A DNA stretch of 27,500 nt from Prorocentrum cordatum (GCA_963575745.1 CAUYUJ010015948.1:926681-954180), one strand, 5' to 3'. Shown: positions 8,718 to 17,828, numbered from the stretch's first letter. Made by a program: numbers and translations. The notes: generated by a model from the sequence alone, not told the origin.

Positions 8718-9378
8718 CCACCCAGCGCACGAGGAACCCACCTGCGGGCACGGGCGAGCATCAGGCGAAACATCGGCACAACCACCCAGGGCACGAGGCG
8801 CCCACAAGGCGCCCACGAGGCCACAAGCGGGCACCACGGCCACCAACGGGGCACTGGGAAAAAATCAGCTAAACCCATCCAATCCCTGAGGGACACAAGT
8901 TATCACCTTCTGCTTGGGGAGCAACCAGTTTCAGAGCCCCGAGTGCAAGCATCGCCTCGGGAGTACGCATGCTTTCGCACACACTCCTCCTGGCCAGCAG
9001 CTTCCTGGGCCCCAGCAGTGGTGAATGCACCCTCAAGGCTTGATGCACCAGGTCGCGTAAAATCGGACCCAAAGATGACCTGGGGTTCACTCCGGCTGGC
9101 CTTGCACACTGAATCGGAGTCCATGATGGCCGCTAGGGCCCGAAACTGGCCCCCCAGAAGCCAAATCGAGGAGAAGCGTCCGGCTCGACGTTTACCAACT
9201 ACCCAGATCTTCCTCACCAAACCCCCCGAAGTCGCTACTGGGTGTGTCAATTTCCTGAGACAAAGGCACACGCTCGGCTCCCGCGACAGGCCCTGCTGGG
9301 ACCCAGACCGGAGCCGCCCGCAACGACAGCACGACAGAGGACCGGCCGAACAGGCAGCGACACCGAAAGCGAACGCGG
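8718..9378. other. No supported gene
   Basis: 8735-8860 is enriched in GGCGCCCAC/GCACGAGG words. A long plus-strand frame (8532-9500) and a long minus-strand frame (8903-9493) overlap head to head, and neither shows a family motif. I treat both as chance frames in GC-rich DNA. Confidence 0.45.
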
Positions 9379-9651
9379 CTAAGAAAGACGCAACCACGCC
9401 ACAACGGCACGGCAGCCGACCGAACCGCACCAGCCGCATGCAACCATCTGCGACGCAGCCGAACCGAGATCGGATCGCGGACGCCCTTGGCACTTGGTGA
9501 CCCTGGGCACGGCGGACCGTTGGTGCACGGCTCCAGGGGGCTGCGGGGGGGGGCCAAGCCCAGGGTTGCGGGCCGCTGCCGCCGCAGCGCGTCCCGCGAT
9601 CGGGGGACCTTCAGGGGGCCCGCACCAAGAGGGCCACTCCGGCGAAGGGTC

Positions 9652-9668
9652 ACTCTGACGTGCAGTCG
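9652..9668 (+). repeat. 17-bp TSD, left copy
   Basis: ACTCTGACGTGCAGTCG, identical to 9827-9843. Confidence 0.95.
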
Positions 9669-9826
9669 TGAAAGGGCCCTGGGACACAAAAAATAGATAC
9701 ACACAAAGAACAGGATTCCCAATATTTTCTGGGTTTTAGTCTTCCCCCCCACTTCCCATGTTTTTCCATATTTTCTGGGGAATCGACGATTAATTGTGTC
9801 TGTGTGTGTGGTTTTTCCCCTCCTGA
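9669..9826. mobile_element. Short non-autonomous element B1 (158 bp)
   Basis: The segment is bounded exactly by a perfect 17-bp direct repeat. It runs from TGAAAGGGCCCTGGGACAC to TTTTTCCCCTCCTGA. Inside are ACACAAAGAACAGGATTCCC, two TATTTTCTGG words, a C-run and GGAATCGACGATTAATTGTG. A second, larger copy lies at 11163-11519. The length of the TSD points to target-primed insertion (SINE-like) rather than a cut-and-paste DNA transposon, but I see no tRNA-like head or A tail, so the class is open. It has no coding capacity. Confidence 0.8.
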
Positions 9827-9843
9827 ACTCTGACGTGCAGTCG
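9827..9843 (+). repeat. 17-bp TSD, right copy
   Basis: ACTCTGACGTGCAGTCG, identical to 9652-9668. Confidence 0.95.
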
Positions 9844-10123
9844 ACGATGGCGATGTGGGCAGACGGCGCCCGCAGCAGCCGGCGGAGGCGCGCAGCTCTT
9901 CCATGCGCCCCTCTGCCAGCTGCTCAGCACGCTGCTTGGCGGCCGCCACGTCCGCAGCCACCTCTCTGCGGGCGGAGAGCGCGTGGGCGCGGCCGGTGTG
10001 GACGGAACTGAGGCGAGGGCAGGGTGAGGCCAAAGGCGGATAAGGCTAAGCAGGGGATTCTCCGAGAGCCGGCGGATCTGCAGGATGCGTGAGGAGCCGC
10101 GACCCTTGCAGAGCGCTTCAGAA

Positions 10124-10290
10124 CGCTCTTTTGGCTTGCTTGCTGGCCCTTGCTTGCTGACTCTTGCTTGCTTGCTATTGCTCGCTTGCGCTTGCTTGCT
10201 TCCGCTTGCTTGCTTGCGCTTGCTTGATTTTGCTCCTCCCGTCCTCCTTTCGTCCTCCTCTCATCCTCCTCTCGTTCTCTTCTCCTGTCC
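10124..10290 (+). repeat. (CTTG)n then (TCCTCC)n low-complexity tract
   Basis: 10124-10230 is a degenerate CTTGCTTG run, and 10230-10290 is a TCCTCCTCT pyrimidine tract. Minus-strand peptides rich in Ala-Ser-Lys over this stretch are array artefacts. Confidence 0.92.
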
Positions 10291-10803
10291 ATAAATCTAC
10301 TTGGATTGGAGTCAACGCTGGCTGATATGATGTTTTGTCTTGTTTTGATTAGGCGGCGCAATTTCGTAAATCCGTTTCTCGCTTTAGTAAATCATCGCGT
10401 TTCCAAGCATTTGTTTTAAGAACGCGCGTTCATTTATCACCATGACCCCAGCTGGTGAGTCAAAGAACCAGAAATCGTGTTTAGGACAGGTCAAGTCAGG
10501 ATTATAAAGGGTACAACAATTATGTTGTTTCGTGGCGTTGAAGTCCCAATAATGGCGTTCTGGCAACACTCAGGACCGTGCAGACGCAACAATCAGGTTG
10601 ATCCGTGGGGGGCTGGAGTCCCGAGAAGAATGTTTTGGCATGCTTTAGGGTCTTCAAAAGGTTGTCTTCTAAAGAGGTAGTTCTCTCAATGGAAGTGAAC
10701 CCTTGTAGGGGCCTGTGAAGAGGGAGCTTGGAGGAAGGGTTCATTCCAACATCGTTGGTAACTCTTCGGTATACACTGGTCCTCCTCCTCCTCCTCCTTC
10801 TCC
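10291..10803. other. No gene seen
   Basis: This is a comparatively AT-rich stretch, with words such as TTATAAAGGGTACAACAATT near 10500. Frames are short. A short CCTCCTCCTCC run at 10781-10800 leads into repeat A1. Confidence 0.5.
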
Positions 10804-10970
10804 TGATTTTCCCTGCCATCCTCCCCCAAATGTTCCCCGACGGGTTCCCACAACGGCTGAGGGAGCACATGGTCCGATAGCTTGGCAGAGCTCTTGCCAA
10901 AACGGTCGGCCACATGGGCGATTCCAAAAGGCAGGGGGCGGCGGTGATTAGCCCTTGGCGTCTTCGATAT
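10804..10970 (+). repeat. Dispersed repeat A, copy 1 (167 bp)
   Basis: Matches 17593-17758 in the same orientation at roughly 94-95% by eye, about nine differences. It runs from TGATTTTCCC to GTCTTCGATA, with a perfect core containing GGTCCGATAGCTTGGCAGAG. Both copies follow a CTCCTCC-rich stretch. No domain is recognised in it. Confidence 0.9.
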
Positions 10971-11162
10971 CCGCCGCCCCCTGTGGTCTTACCACAGAGG
11001 TGCCTGGCGTGCTGAACCCTATACGGATAGAGCTGGTTCTTTGTCCAAAAGAACTCCCCTCTGGGGTTTCGGCCCGTCCCGCCTGCCACCCGGAATAGCC
11101 CGCCCGCTGCGTCAGCAGCGTCTCCAAAACGGCCGTTTCGCTCCAGACATCCTCAACACATC

Positions 11163-11519
11163 TAAAAGGACCCTGAGACACACACACACACACACACATA
11201 CACACATACACACACATACACACAGACACACAAACACACAAACACACACACAAACACACACAAACACACACAAACACACACAAACACACAAACACACACA
11301 CACACACGCACACACACACACACACGCACACACACACACACACACACCCATCCACACACACACACAACACACATAAACACACAAAGAACAGGATTCCCCA
11401 TATTTTCTCAAATTTTCTGGCTTTTCGTCCCCCCCCCACTTCCCATATTTTCCCATATGTTCCTGGGAATCGACGATTAATTGTGTATGTGTGCGTTTTT
11501 CCCTCCTGAACATCGCGAT
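11163..11519. mobile_element. Element B2, expanded by a (CA)n tract
   Basis: It shares both ends and the body of B1: AAAAGGACCCTGAGACAC at the left; then ACACAAAGAACAGGATTCCC, TATTTTCT words, the C-run and GGAATCGACGATTAATTGTG; and CCCTCCTGA at the right. Where B1 has AAAAAATAGATAC, B2 has about 200 bp of CA-type microsatellite. A 5-bp ACATC flanks it on both sides, too short to call a TSD with confidence. Confidence 0.8.
11176..11366 (+). repeat. (CA)n / (ACACAA)n microsatellite
   Basis: Long CACACA runs interrupted by AACACA, TACACA and GCACAC variants. On the minus strand it gives a Cys-Val peptide that is not a real protein. Confidence 0.97.
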
Positions 11520-11606
11520 GTCGGGGGGGGTCCTAGCCCAAGACGCCTTCTGATAATCATGGGCGTTCCGAACGAGACATTCTCGAACAGTGGCGATGTT
11601 GAAATC

Positions 11607-11629
11607 GAGGGCCATCTGGGAGCCACCTT
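11607..11629 (+). repeat. 23-bp TSD of the LINE, 3' side
   Basis: Starts GAGGGCCATC and ends GAGCCACCTT; a perfect match to 17006-17028. It abuts the element's A tail, which reads as T residues on the plus strand. Confidence 0.96.
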
Positions 11630-11902
11630 TTTTTTGAGCCCAGGGGGCGCTGTGGGGGTCCCAGAGGGTCCTCGGGCCTTCGGCAAGTGGGCAACGAGTC
11701 GACCACAAGCTCGTGGCCTCCATCCCGCCGCGGGGACAGAGGCCAACAGCGGCGAGAAACATGCACTGGTGACAGACTGCGATGAGCTGCGACCCTCGCA
11801 CCTCAGCAGCGACGCCCCAGTCACGGCAGAGGAGCAAATAACGTAACAAGACATGGAAAAGAAAGGCTGGGGGGCAGGGGCAACAAACTTGTAGGCGTAG
11901 GC
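11630..11902 (-). other. LINE 3' UTR and A tail
   Basis: Non-coding in the element's reading direction, from the ORF2 stop at 11903 to the A tail (T8 on the plus strand at 11628-11635, two of which belong to the TSD). No polyadenylation hexamer was identified. Confidence 0.7.
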
Positions 11903-14900
11903 CTACTGTGCACCCTCAAGCCACCGCCCCCTGCGAGCAGCGGAGCGTCCCCGCAGAGGCCTCGGATCATCTGTCTGCGCGCGCACACGAGGGGAGGAGG
12001 GGGAGGAGGAGGATAACTGCACAGCTCCCTGAGCCCGCCTCGTGCGAGCAATATAAGGGTGGCGGCGCGAGGTGACGCGCAGCCGGGCTTCGAAGTGCTC
12101 CTCAGGGGTGCCGGGGGGCCTCCTGGCCGAGTGAGCTGAAAGGAAAGCATCGGTGCAAGCCGCAAGGAGAACATTGGACGAGCATGGTGAGGGTGAAAGC
12201 AGCAGGGGGGAGGAGAGCCAGGGGGGTTCGTCAGAAATAGACGTCGACGAAGTAAGAATCTGTCCCAGCCAGCGAGCGAAGAGGTGGTGAAGTCGAGGGC
12301 AACGCACGCAGTGGTCAACCGAGTCGAGGTCGAGCCCTGGAGGCGAAGGGCATCCCCAGAGGCACCCTTGAGGAGCGGAATGAAAACGCGACGATGTACG
12401 CACCGCGCGAGTGAGAACCCGCAGCGGAGCAATGGCCACATACGGCTGTGTCCGCCGAATCACATTGAACGCATTAATACAGAACCGATATATCATCGCC
12501 TCCGTTGCCTGCGGATACCACCGAAGCGCGCGACGGAGAAGGATCTGTTTGGGGTGCTCACGGTAAGTGGCTCGATCCCAGGACATGTGATACAATTTAC
12601 GCTGGAGGAACTTGTGTGTCGGAAACGCGAACGAAGTCAGACGGATGGTTCGAGAACGTCGGAAGGGCGAAATACCACCGATACAGTCTACGCACATAAG
12701 CAATACAGGAAGACACTCCCACCACCCACCACACATGCGTGCAAGGGCGTGCTCAGGGTCGTCCGAGAGGGCTTCGCGGAACTCAACCAAGGCACCGAAT
12801 GAGTCATGCGTGGTGAGATATCGAAGACATGTGGCGCGCGCGAGGGCGTAGATGTCAGGGAATCCCACAGGGAGGTGAAAGGCAATCAACAGCGCGCACA
12901 ACCCGTGCGAAAGCGCTTGCCGAGGGCCCGCCGCGAGATACATAACTGCTTCTCGGTGGGCGTGAACAAGAGCAGACGACGCAAGATGTAATTGCATGGT
13001 AACGGAGAGGACGGACGAGCACACGACTTTAAATACAACCACCGACTGCGTTAATACAGTGCCCAGCTGCCTCGCATTGCGAACGCGGCGTTGCAACTTG
13101 GGCAGTACTTCGCCCCGCGCAACTGAATGGGCACCGCGCCCGATGTAAATCCCGAAATACTTGGCAACCTCTAGAACCTGAATCAACTTGTACTCCCCTT
13201 TCAAGGCCCGAACCGAGGCCCTAAGTAAGTCGAGATCCAGAGAGCCCACAATGACGATCTGACGCTTCCGAAAGTTGAGTCTGAGGCCAGCAACTTTTTC
13301 AAGGCGACCCTGCAAGGCAGCGAGCGGGCCAAGGGAGCGAAGCACGTTTACCAGCCCGGAGCAGAAGTCATCTGCGCATGCAAACTGCCTGTCGATGTGA
13401 GACGACGCCGCCGACGCCATCCAGCGCAATATGGGGTCGACGGCAAGCGCGAAGAGAAGCATGCTGCTCGGGCACCCTTGCTTGACCCCCCTCCCCATCA
13501 CGAACTCTCCGTGACACCTCCCGCCCAAGCAAACGACAGCTATGTTCTGCTGATACAACAGTCGGTGGAACTGGCAAGCGGAACTGCAGACTCCAATCCG
13601 CTCGAGCACGCGCAGCAGCCAAGGGGTGGCAAGCGACGGGAAGGCAGCGCAGAAATCCGTGAGAAAGAGACACGCGTTCCGCCGATCAAGTATGTGTTGT
13701 TGAAGCCCCCATCCCTCCGCCTCCACTACATTAGAGAGCATGCCACGGCCAGCAGCGCACGTCTGGACATAGGAGATGGGGATGCCGAGTTAGATGTCAG
13801 CGCGCAACGCATTGCGCCCGAAAGAAGTTTAACGTCGGTGTTCGGCATGCTGAGAGGACGCGTGCAGGATGGGTGGCGAGTCGCCTGGCCTGCCTGGTGT
13901 CGAGACACCGTCCCCTTGGGCAGGAAAATCATAAGGCTGCGCCTCATCTCTATCGGAAGCTCGGAGATACCATCTGTGGAGAGGGTGGGGTGGACATCAT
14001 AAAGAAGTCGCAAACCATCAAGAATTTTCCAAACTCCGTGGGGCAAACCGTCTTCCCCAGGCATACTGCGGACCCTCCCCCGAATAAAGTCAAACCGTTC
14101 CCCATGCGACAGTTTCCAATCCCGAGGGAGAGGGCTGGGCAACACCTGGATGAACTCGTCGATCTCGGGCCAGGCCGAAAGGTCCAGGGTCGGGGAGGAA
14201 AGCGCGCGGGCCCAGTAGTCTTTGAGAGTTGCTGCCGGTTGATCAATCGACGCACGCGGGATACCGTTCTCGTCATATATGCACGTGAGCGAGGTACCCG
14301 CCTCCAGAGCTGTTGTTGCCGCTGGACGCGGGCAGCAGGAGAAACTCTAGGCTCGGGCGAAGCGGTGGAGGCATCAATCTCCTGGGCTTCGACAGACAGC
14401 AGTTGATTCTGAATGCTGCGCATGTGTGCGCACAGGCCAGCGAAGCGGATGCGCTGAAACGAGGCAAGACAGAAGTGGGCCTGAAGCGCAGGATCGCAGC
14501 GAAGAGCGCGATGAATCATCCACTCCCTCCCAAACCTCCATCCTCTGAGTGAATGCGCTGCCCAATATTGCTCCATCTCAAGAGAGATGGCCAACTCGTG
14601 CTTCTCAAAGTCGCGGACGTGAGCGGCGGAGACACACATGAGCTCCTCGAGTTGCGCCAGTCGAGCCCGCGGGCCAAGTTCTGTGGACATCTCGGCAATG
14701 GAGGCCTCCAAAAAGCGGGTGAACTCAGGGTGATTGACAATCCACTTGGGGGCGGGCCGGTGATCAGGGGGTGGCCGGCAGGGGGGGATGGGGATTACAA
14801 TCGGGATGTGGTCACTGGGCATTGAGGCTCGAAGTTTGCCGATAACCCCACAACGAACGCCCATGTCGCGAAGTGTAGCTCGAGGCAGCGAGGTGCATGC

Positions 14901-15833
14901 GCGATCGAGCCTAGCCGAATGCATGATGATGCCGTCCCGCACCTCCCTCCGCGCGTCCTCCTCCTGATAAATCTTAGCAAGATTGGGGAAGGCCCTAAAG
15001 CGGGCCCTGGATTGCGCGCGGCCCCCTGGATGCCGCCCCGCCCCATCGCGCTGCAGCCCCCCCTCCTCCTCGAGAACAAAGTTAAAACCACCAGTCGCGA
15101 TTCTCTGATCGTTCGGGAACTTCTCAAACTCGGCTTGAATAGCCGCCAATGCACTGGAGTATACCGAGAGCGTGTCACTCGCGTTGGGGAGATGGAGGTT
15201 AAAGATACTGAGAGAGCCAGCTTGACCAGTAAGACGACTATGGAGAACACGACCAGTAAGAATCGCATTATGAACAATGTCCGACAACTGCTTGCACAGG
15301 TCAGGGTGAACGACTGCAATGACTCCACCTTCACGCTGAGAGTCGGAGACGAAAGACGAACCAATCGAGTGCCCAGAGATCTGCAAACCCAGCCCGCGAT
15401 GGAGCTCCCCAGTATCACCGATATGACCATGAGTCTCTTGACAACACGTAATGGAATGACGATGGGCAAGAGGGAGGAGGCGAGAGCACCTGGCTCCCGC
15501 ACGCCATGAGGCGTTCTTCACGGAGCAAAGCAGTCCGTGGGAGTTCCACGAGCAAATTGACAAGTCGGAAGATGTAACGAACGGAAGACAGTGGGGGCCA
15601 AGGGAAAAGGGAGGAACCTCACCATGCTCAGTCTGGGAAAGAGAGCGCGAGGCAGGCAGCGACCGAGGCAGGCAAGTGCGATCACTCGCATCGTCTAAAG
15701 GGCCGCCTGACCTGCACGTCGGCGGCGGCGCGGACGGCAGCTTCCTGGGGCTCCAGGCCGAAGGCAGCGAGGCCATCCGTGAAGATCTCGATGGAGACCG
15801 AGAGCGCATCATCTTTGATCGACAGCTGGGCAA
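11903..15833 (-). pseudogene. LINE ORF2: APE endonuclease and reverse transcriptase, frameshifted
   Basis: Three frames together make one polyprotein. The first (15833 to about 14300) has the APE endonuclease: SICSWNSHG, metal-binding CQETH, GGVIAVVHP, NLHLPN, LDRA and SDHIPI. Its GDFN motif reads GGFN (15092-15081), losing the catalytic Asp. The second frame (about 14300 to 13790) has the RT fingers, with MPGEDGLPHGVWK, then TRPLSMPNTDVKLLSGAM. The third (about 13790 to 11903) has the palm, FLTDFCAAF, then RGVKQGCPSS, then CADD (13378-13367) where YADD is usual. It continues to the thumb and a Cys/His motif (C-x3-C-x12-H-x3-C, near 12364-12300). The breaks are near 14300 and at 13785-13795, where a TAA blocks the third frame just upstream. 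The upstream part overlaps ORF1 by 152 nt, and no in-frame Met lies between the ORF1 stop and the endonuclease. Confidence 0.93.
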
Positions 15834-16839
15834 GCTCGATGGGCTCGTGCTCTGACTTCAGCGCAAAAAAGGTGCCGCCCAGGCCGCTGCTGCCAAATTC
15901 GACGTTGCGCGCCGCTAGGCAGTTCGCGATGTGGGCCCAAACTCGGCCCATGGAGAGGAAGAGCTGGCGCGCCTTGATGTCCTGGCCACGCTTGACCCGC
16001 AGGTGAAGCATGGGCTGCGGCGCGAGAGGGTCGGGGTAGTCGAAGGTCGCGTCACGGGCGAAGTTGTTGAGGAAGTCCGCGGCGTCAACAGGCCGCTCAA
16101 AGTCGAGGGTGATCTTCTTGGCCATGTCGAAGCATTTTGCGGTGACGCGGCTGGCGGCATCTGTCGGAAAATATTTGAGCTTGGCGGCGTCGGCGATGGC
16201 GCGGAGCGACTTGGCGAGCATCTTGCGCGGGAAGCCCACGACCACGAGTTTGCAGACAGCCTCCTGGCGCACCGAGAGCTCGTCGGGGCGAGTCTTGAAG
16301 GAGAGTGAACTGGCAGTCGGCGGAGCCCGAGAGGGCGACGCCAACTTCTCTTCGATGCTTGCAATCTGGGCCTGAACTCGGCCCTGAAGGAGGGGCTCGT
16401 CCTCGGAGGAAATCGGGGTGGGAGTGGACTGCACCTGGGCGGAGACATTCTCCCTGAAAGACTCAAAGCGTGCATCCAGGTCAGTGTACACCGCCGACTG
16501 CTGAGCCTCGAGCGCGGCCACATTGCCATTGATTTCGGTGGAGAGCGTGTGCATGTTGGCCGTCAGCTGGTCGCAGCGCACTGTCTGGGCGGAGGCCTGT
16601 GTCTTGATCGTGCTGATGTCGTGTGACTGCGAGGTGAGCTGCGAGCCGAAACCACGGAGGGCCCGAAGAACTTCATCTAGCTTTTCATCTGGGGAGGCAC
16701 GAGGTGGGCGGGCCTTGTCCGATCGGCTGCGAGATGATGCACGGCTGTCGCGACCACTCTGTAGTGATGACGCACGGCTGCCAGCCCCTGAACTCGGCTC
16801 ACGCTTGGTGACACCGCGGCGAAGGCGAGACGTCGGCAT
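15682..16839 (-). CDS. LINE ORF1 protein (385 aa), intact
   Basis: RNA-binding nucleoprotein of the LINE. The ATG at 16839-16837 is the first Met inside the element's transcript; an upstream in-frame Met at 17079 lies outside the element. Seen in order from this start: a basic, Ser/Arg-rich N-terminus (residues 1-50); a long heptad-like coiled coil from DEKLDEVLRALRGFG (about 51-137) with a second short one; and an RRM-like segment beginning CKLVVVGFPRKML (about 196-260). A C-terminal domain follows (about 277-355, MLHLRVKRGQDIKARQLF). This coiled coil, RRM and CTD order matches the trimeric L1-type ORF1p plan. The stop is TGA at 15684-15682. No frameshift was found, in contrast with ORF2. 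The assignment as ORF1 is secure from position; the RRM call is by motif only. Confidence 0.85.
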   Translation of the reverse strand: MPTSRLRRGVTKREPSSGAGSRASSLQSGRDSRASSRSRSDKARPPRASPDEKLDEVLRALRGFGSQLTSQSHDISTIKTQASAQTVRCDQLTANMHTLSTEINGNVAALEAQQSAVYTDLDARFESFRENVSAQVQSTPTPISSEDEPLLQGRVQAQIASIEEKLASPSRAPPTASSLSFKTRPDELSVRQEAVCKLVVVGFPRKMLAKSLRAIADAAKLKYFPTDAASRVTAKCFDMAKKITLDFERPVDAADFLNNFARDATFDYPDPLAPQPMLHLRVKRGQDIKARQLFLSMGRVWAHIANCLAARNVEFGSSGLGGTFFALKSEHEPIELAQLSIKDDALSVSIEIFTDGLAAFGLEPQEAAVRAAADVQVRRPFRRCE

Positions 16840-16982
16840 CGCGGCGGCTGTGCAGTGGGAGACGAAGAACAGAAGTAGAGGGGGAAAAGGTGTGCGCGCG
16901 AAGTTGATGCCTGGCCAGGGCGGGCCACCTCTGGACCCGCGGCAGGTGCTGCTCCTGCCCAGCTGGCTCGATAGATGTGTTA
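16840..16982 (-). other. LINE 5' UTR
   Basis: About 143 nt between the DinoSL sequence and the ORF1 ATG. It is short, and no internal promoter elements are recognised. Inference: transcription may begin upstream, with the 5' end fixed by trans-splicing. Confidence 0.6.
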
Positions 16983-17004
16983 ATTGAGCCAAAATGGCTA
17001 CGGA
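16983..17004 (-). other. DinoSL sequence at the LINE 5' end
   Basis: On the minus strand it reads T, then CCGTAGCCATTTTGGCTCAA, then T. This matches 21 of the 22 DinoSL positions; only the final G is changed. One extra T (17005) separates it from the TSD. Position and strand show that the template RNA carried the spliced leader. Confidence 0.93.
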
Positions 17005-17005
17005 A

Positions 17006-17028
17006 GAGGGCCATCTGGGAGCCACCTT
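17006..17028 (+). repeat. 23-bp TSD of the LINE, 5' side
   Basis: Perfect match to 11607-11629. It is followed by GGGCCGTCTTGG, the original target context. Confidence 0.96.
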
Positions 17029-17592
17029 GGGCCGTCTTGGTGGGCTCCTGGCCCTCCAGGGCGGCGCACGAGATCTCACAGAGGTCCTCCAGGAAGGCCC
17101 GAGGAAACCGAATTCACAGAGTTTCCTCTAGTTTTTTTAGGATTGTGGCTTTTGCTTCTTGTCGGCCTTCCGACGGCCCGAGACGGCCCAAGAGCTCCCA
17201 AAGATCGCCTCAAGATCGGCCAAGAGGCCTCCACGATGGCCCCAAACTGCCCCAAATGCCCCCAAGACGGCCCCAAGAGGCCCGCAAGGCAGCCAAATAG
17301 GCCTCCAAGACGCCCAAGCTTGCCTTCAAGACGGCCCTGGAACACCCCAAGAGGGCCCCAACATGGCCCAGAGAGGCGCCCAAGATCCGGCAGCGTCAGA
17401 CGGGCCAGGAGGCCACCAAAACGGCGAAAGATGGCTCTAAGATGGCCCAAGACGGCCCAAGAGGTCCCCGAAAAGCCCCCGAAGTCCCCCAATAGGCCCA
17501 AGGAGGCCCCCAAGATGCCTCCAGGAGGCTCCCAGGTAGCTCCCACGAGTGCCCCCAGAGGCTCCCAAGATTCCCCCTCCTCCTTTACCTCA
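17029..17592. repeat. CTTGG/CCAAG low-complexity array
   Basis: Dense in GGCCCAAGA, CCCCAAGACGGCC and related words, with the orientation changing near 17170 from TCTTGG to CCAAGA. Both strands keep long Pro/Arg/Gly frames because the spacing is near 21 bp. No gene is supported. Confidence 0.8.
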
Positions 17593-17758
17593 TGATTTTC
17601 CCCGCCATCCTCCCCGAAATGTTCCCCGAAGGGCTTCCACAACGGCTGGGGGAACACATGGTCCGATAGCTTGGCAGAGCTCTTGCCAAAACGGTCGGCC
17701 ACATGGGCGATTCCAAAAGGCAGGGGGCGACGGTGATTCGCCCTTGGCGTCTTCGATA
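17593..17758 (+). repeat. Dispersed repeat A, copy 2 (166 bp)
   Basis: Partner of 10804-10970. It also follows a CCTCCTCCTTT stretch. Ends with CTTCGATA at 17758. Confidence 0.9.
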
Positions 17759-17768
17759 CCAGAGTAAC

Positions 17769-17828
17769 CCACTGCAATAGCAGAGGAAACAATCCATTGC
17801 AATAGCAGAGGAAGCCATTGCAATAGTT
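17769..17828 (+). repeat. Short triple repeat CATTGCAATAGCAGAGGAA
   Basis: Three copies: CACTGCAATAGCAGAGGAAA, CATTGCAATAGCAGAGGAAG and a truncated CATTGCAATAG. The word ATTGCAAT is itself palindromic. Confidence 0.85.

Larger units (their letters stand above)
9379..10003 (-). pseudogene. Candidate coding exon split by a 158-bp insertion
   Basis: On the minus strand a pyrimidine-rich stretch ends in CTCAG at about 10004. An Ala/Arg/Glu-rich, coiled-coil-like frame follows (RREVAADVAAAKQRAEQLAE, then GRMEEL). At 9827-9843 the frame runs into the 158-bp element. If the insertion and one TSD copy are ignored, the frame continues on the far side without a stop (…TARQSDPSPEWP…) to a stop at 9379. 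The disruption is visible; that the host frame was a real gene is only inference, since GC-rich DNA keeps frames open by chance and I recognise no family. Confidence 0.25.
11630..17005 (-). mobile_element. Complete LINE (non-LTR retrotransposon) insertion, 5.4 kb
   Basis: All boundaries are visible. A perfect 23-bp TSD lies on both sides. The minus-strand 3' end is an A run (T residues to 11635), and the 5' end starts with a DinoSL sequence. The internal order is short 5' leader, ORF1 (15682-16839), ORF2 (15833-11903) and 3' UTR. TSD length, A tail and an APE endonuclease fit target-primed reverse transcription. Presence of the full 5' end means this copy is not 5'-truncated. ORF2 is broken, so this copy is not autonomous now. 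The target was a CTTGG/GGGCC-rich stretch of the kind common in this window. The clade (L1-like or other) cannot be fixed without a tree. Confidence 0.93.

Noticed and set aside
8532-9500. 322-codon plus-strand frame
   Set aside because: Overlaps an equally long minus-strand frame, has no recognisable motif, and crosses the GTGGTGCAAG remnant.
10948-11849. Cys-Val-rich minus-strand frames
   Set aside because: Coded by the (CA)n tract of element B2.
12284-12802. Plus-strand frames across the LINE
   Set aside because: Antisense shadows of ORF2; the minus-strand RT motifs are decisive.
17006-17079. Upstream Met at 17079 as the ORF1 start
   Set aside because: It lies outside the LINE, in host flank beyond the TSD. 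The first Met inside the element is at 16839.
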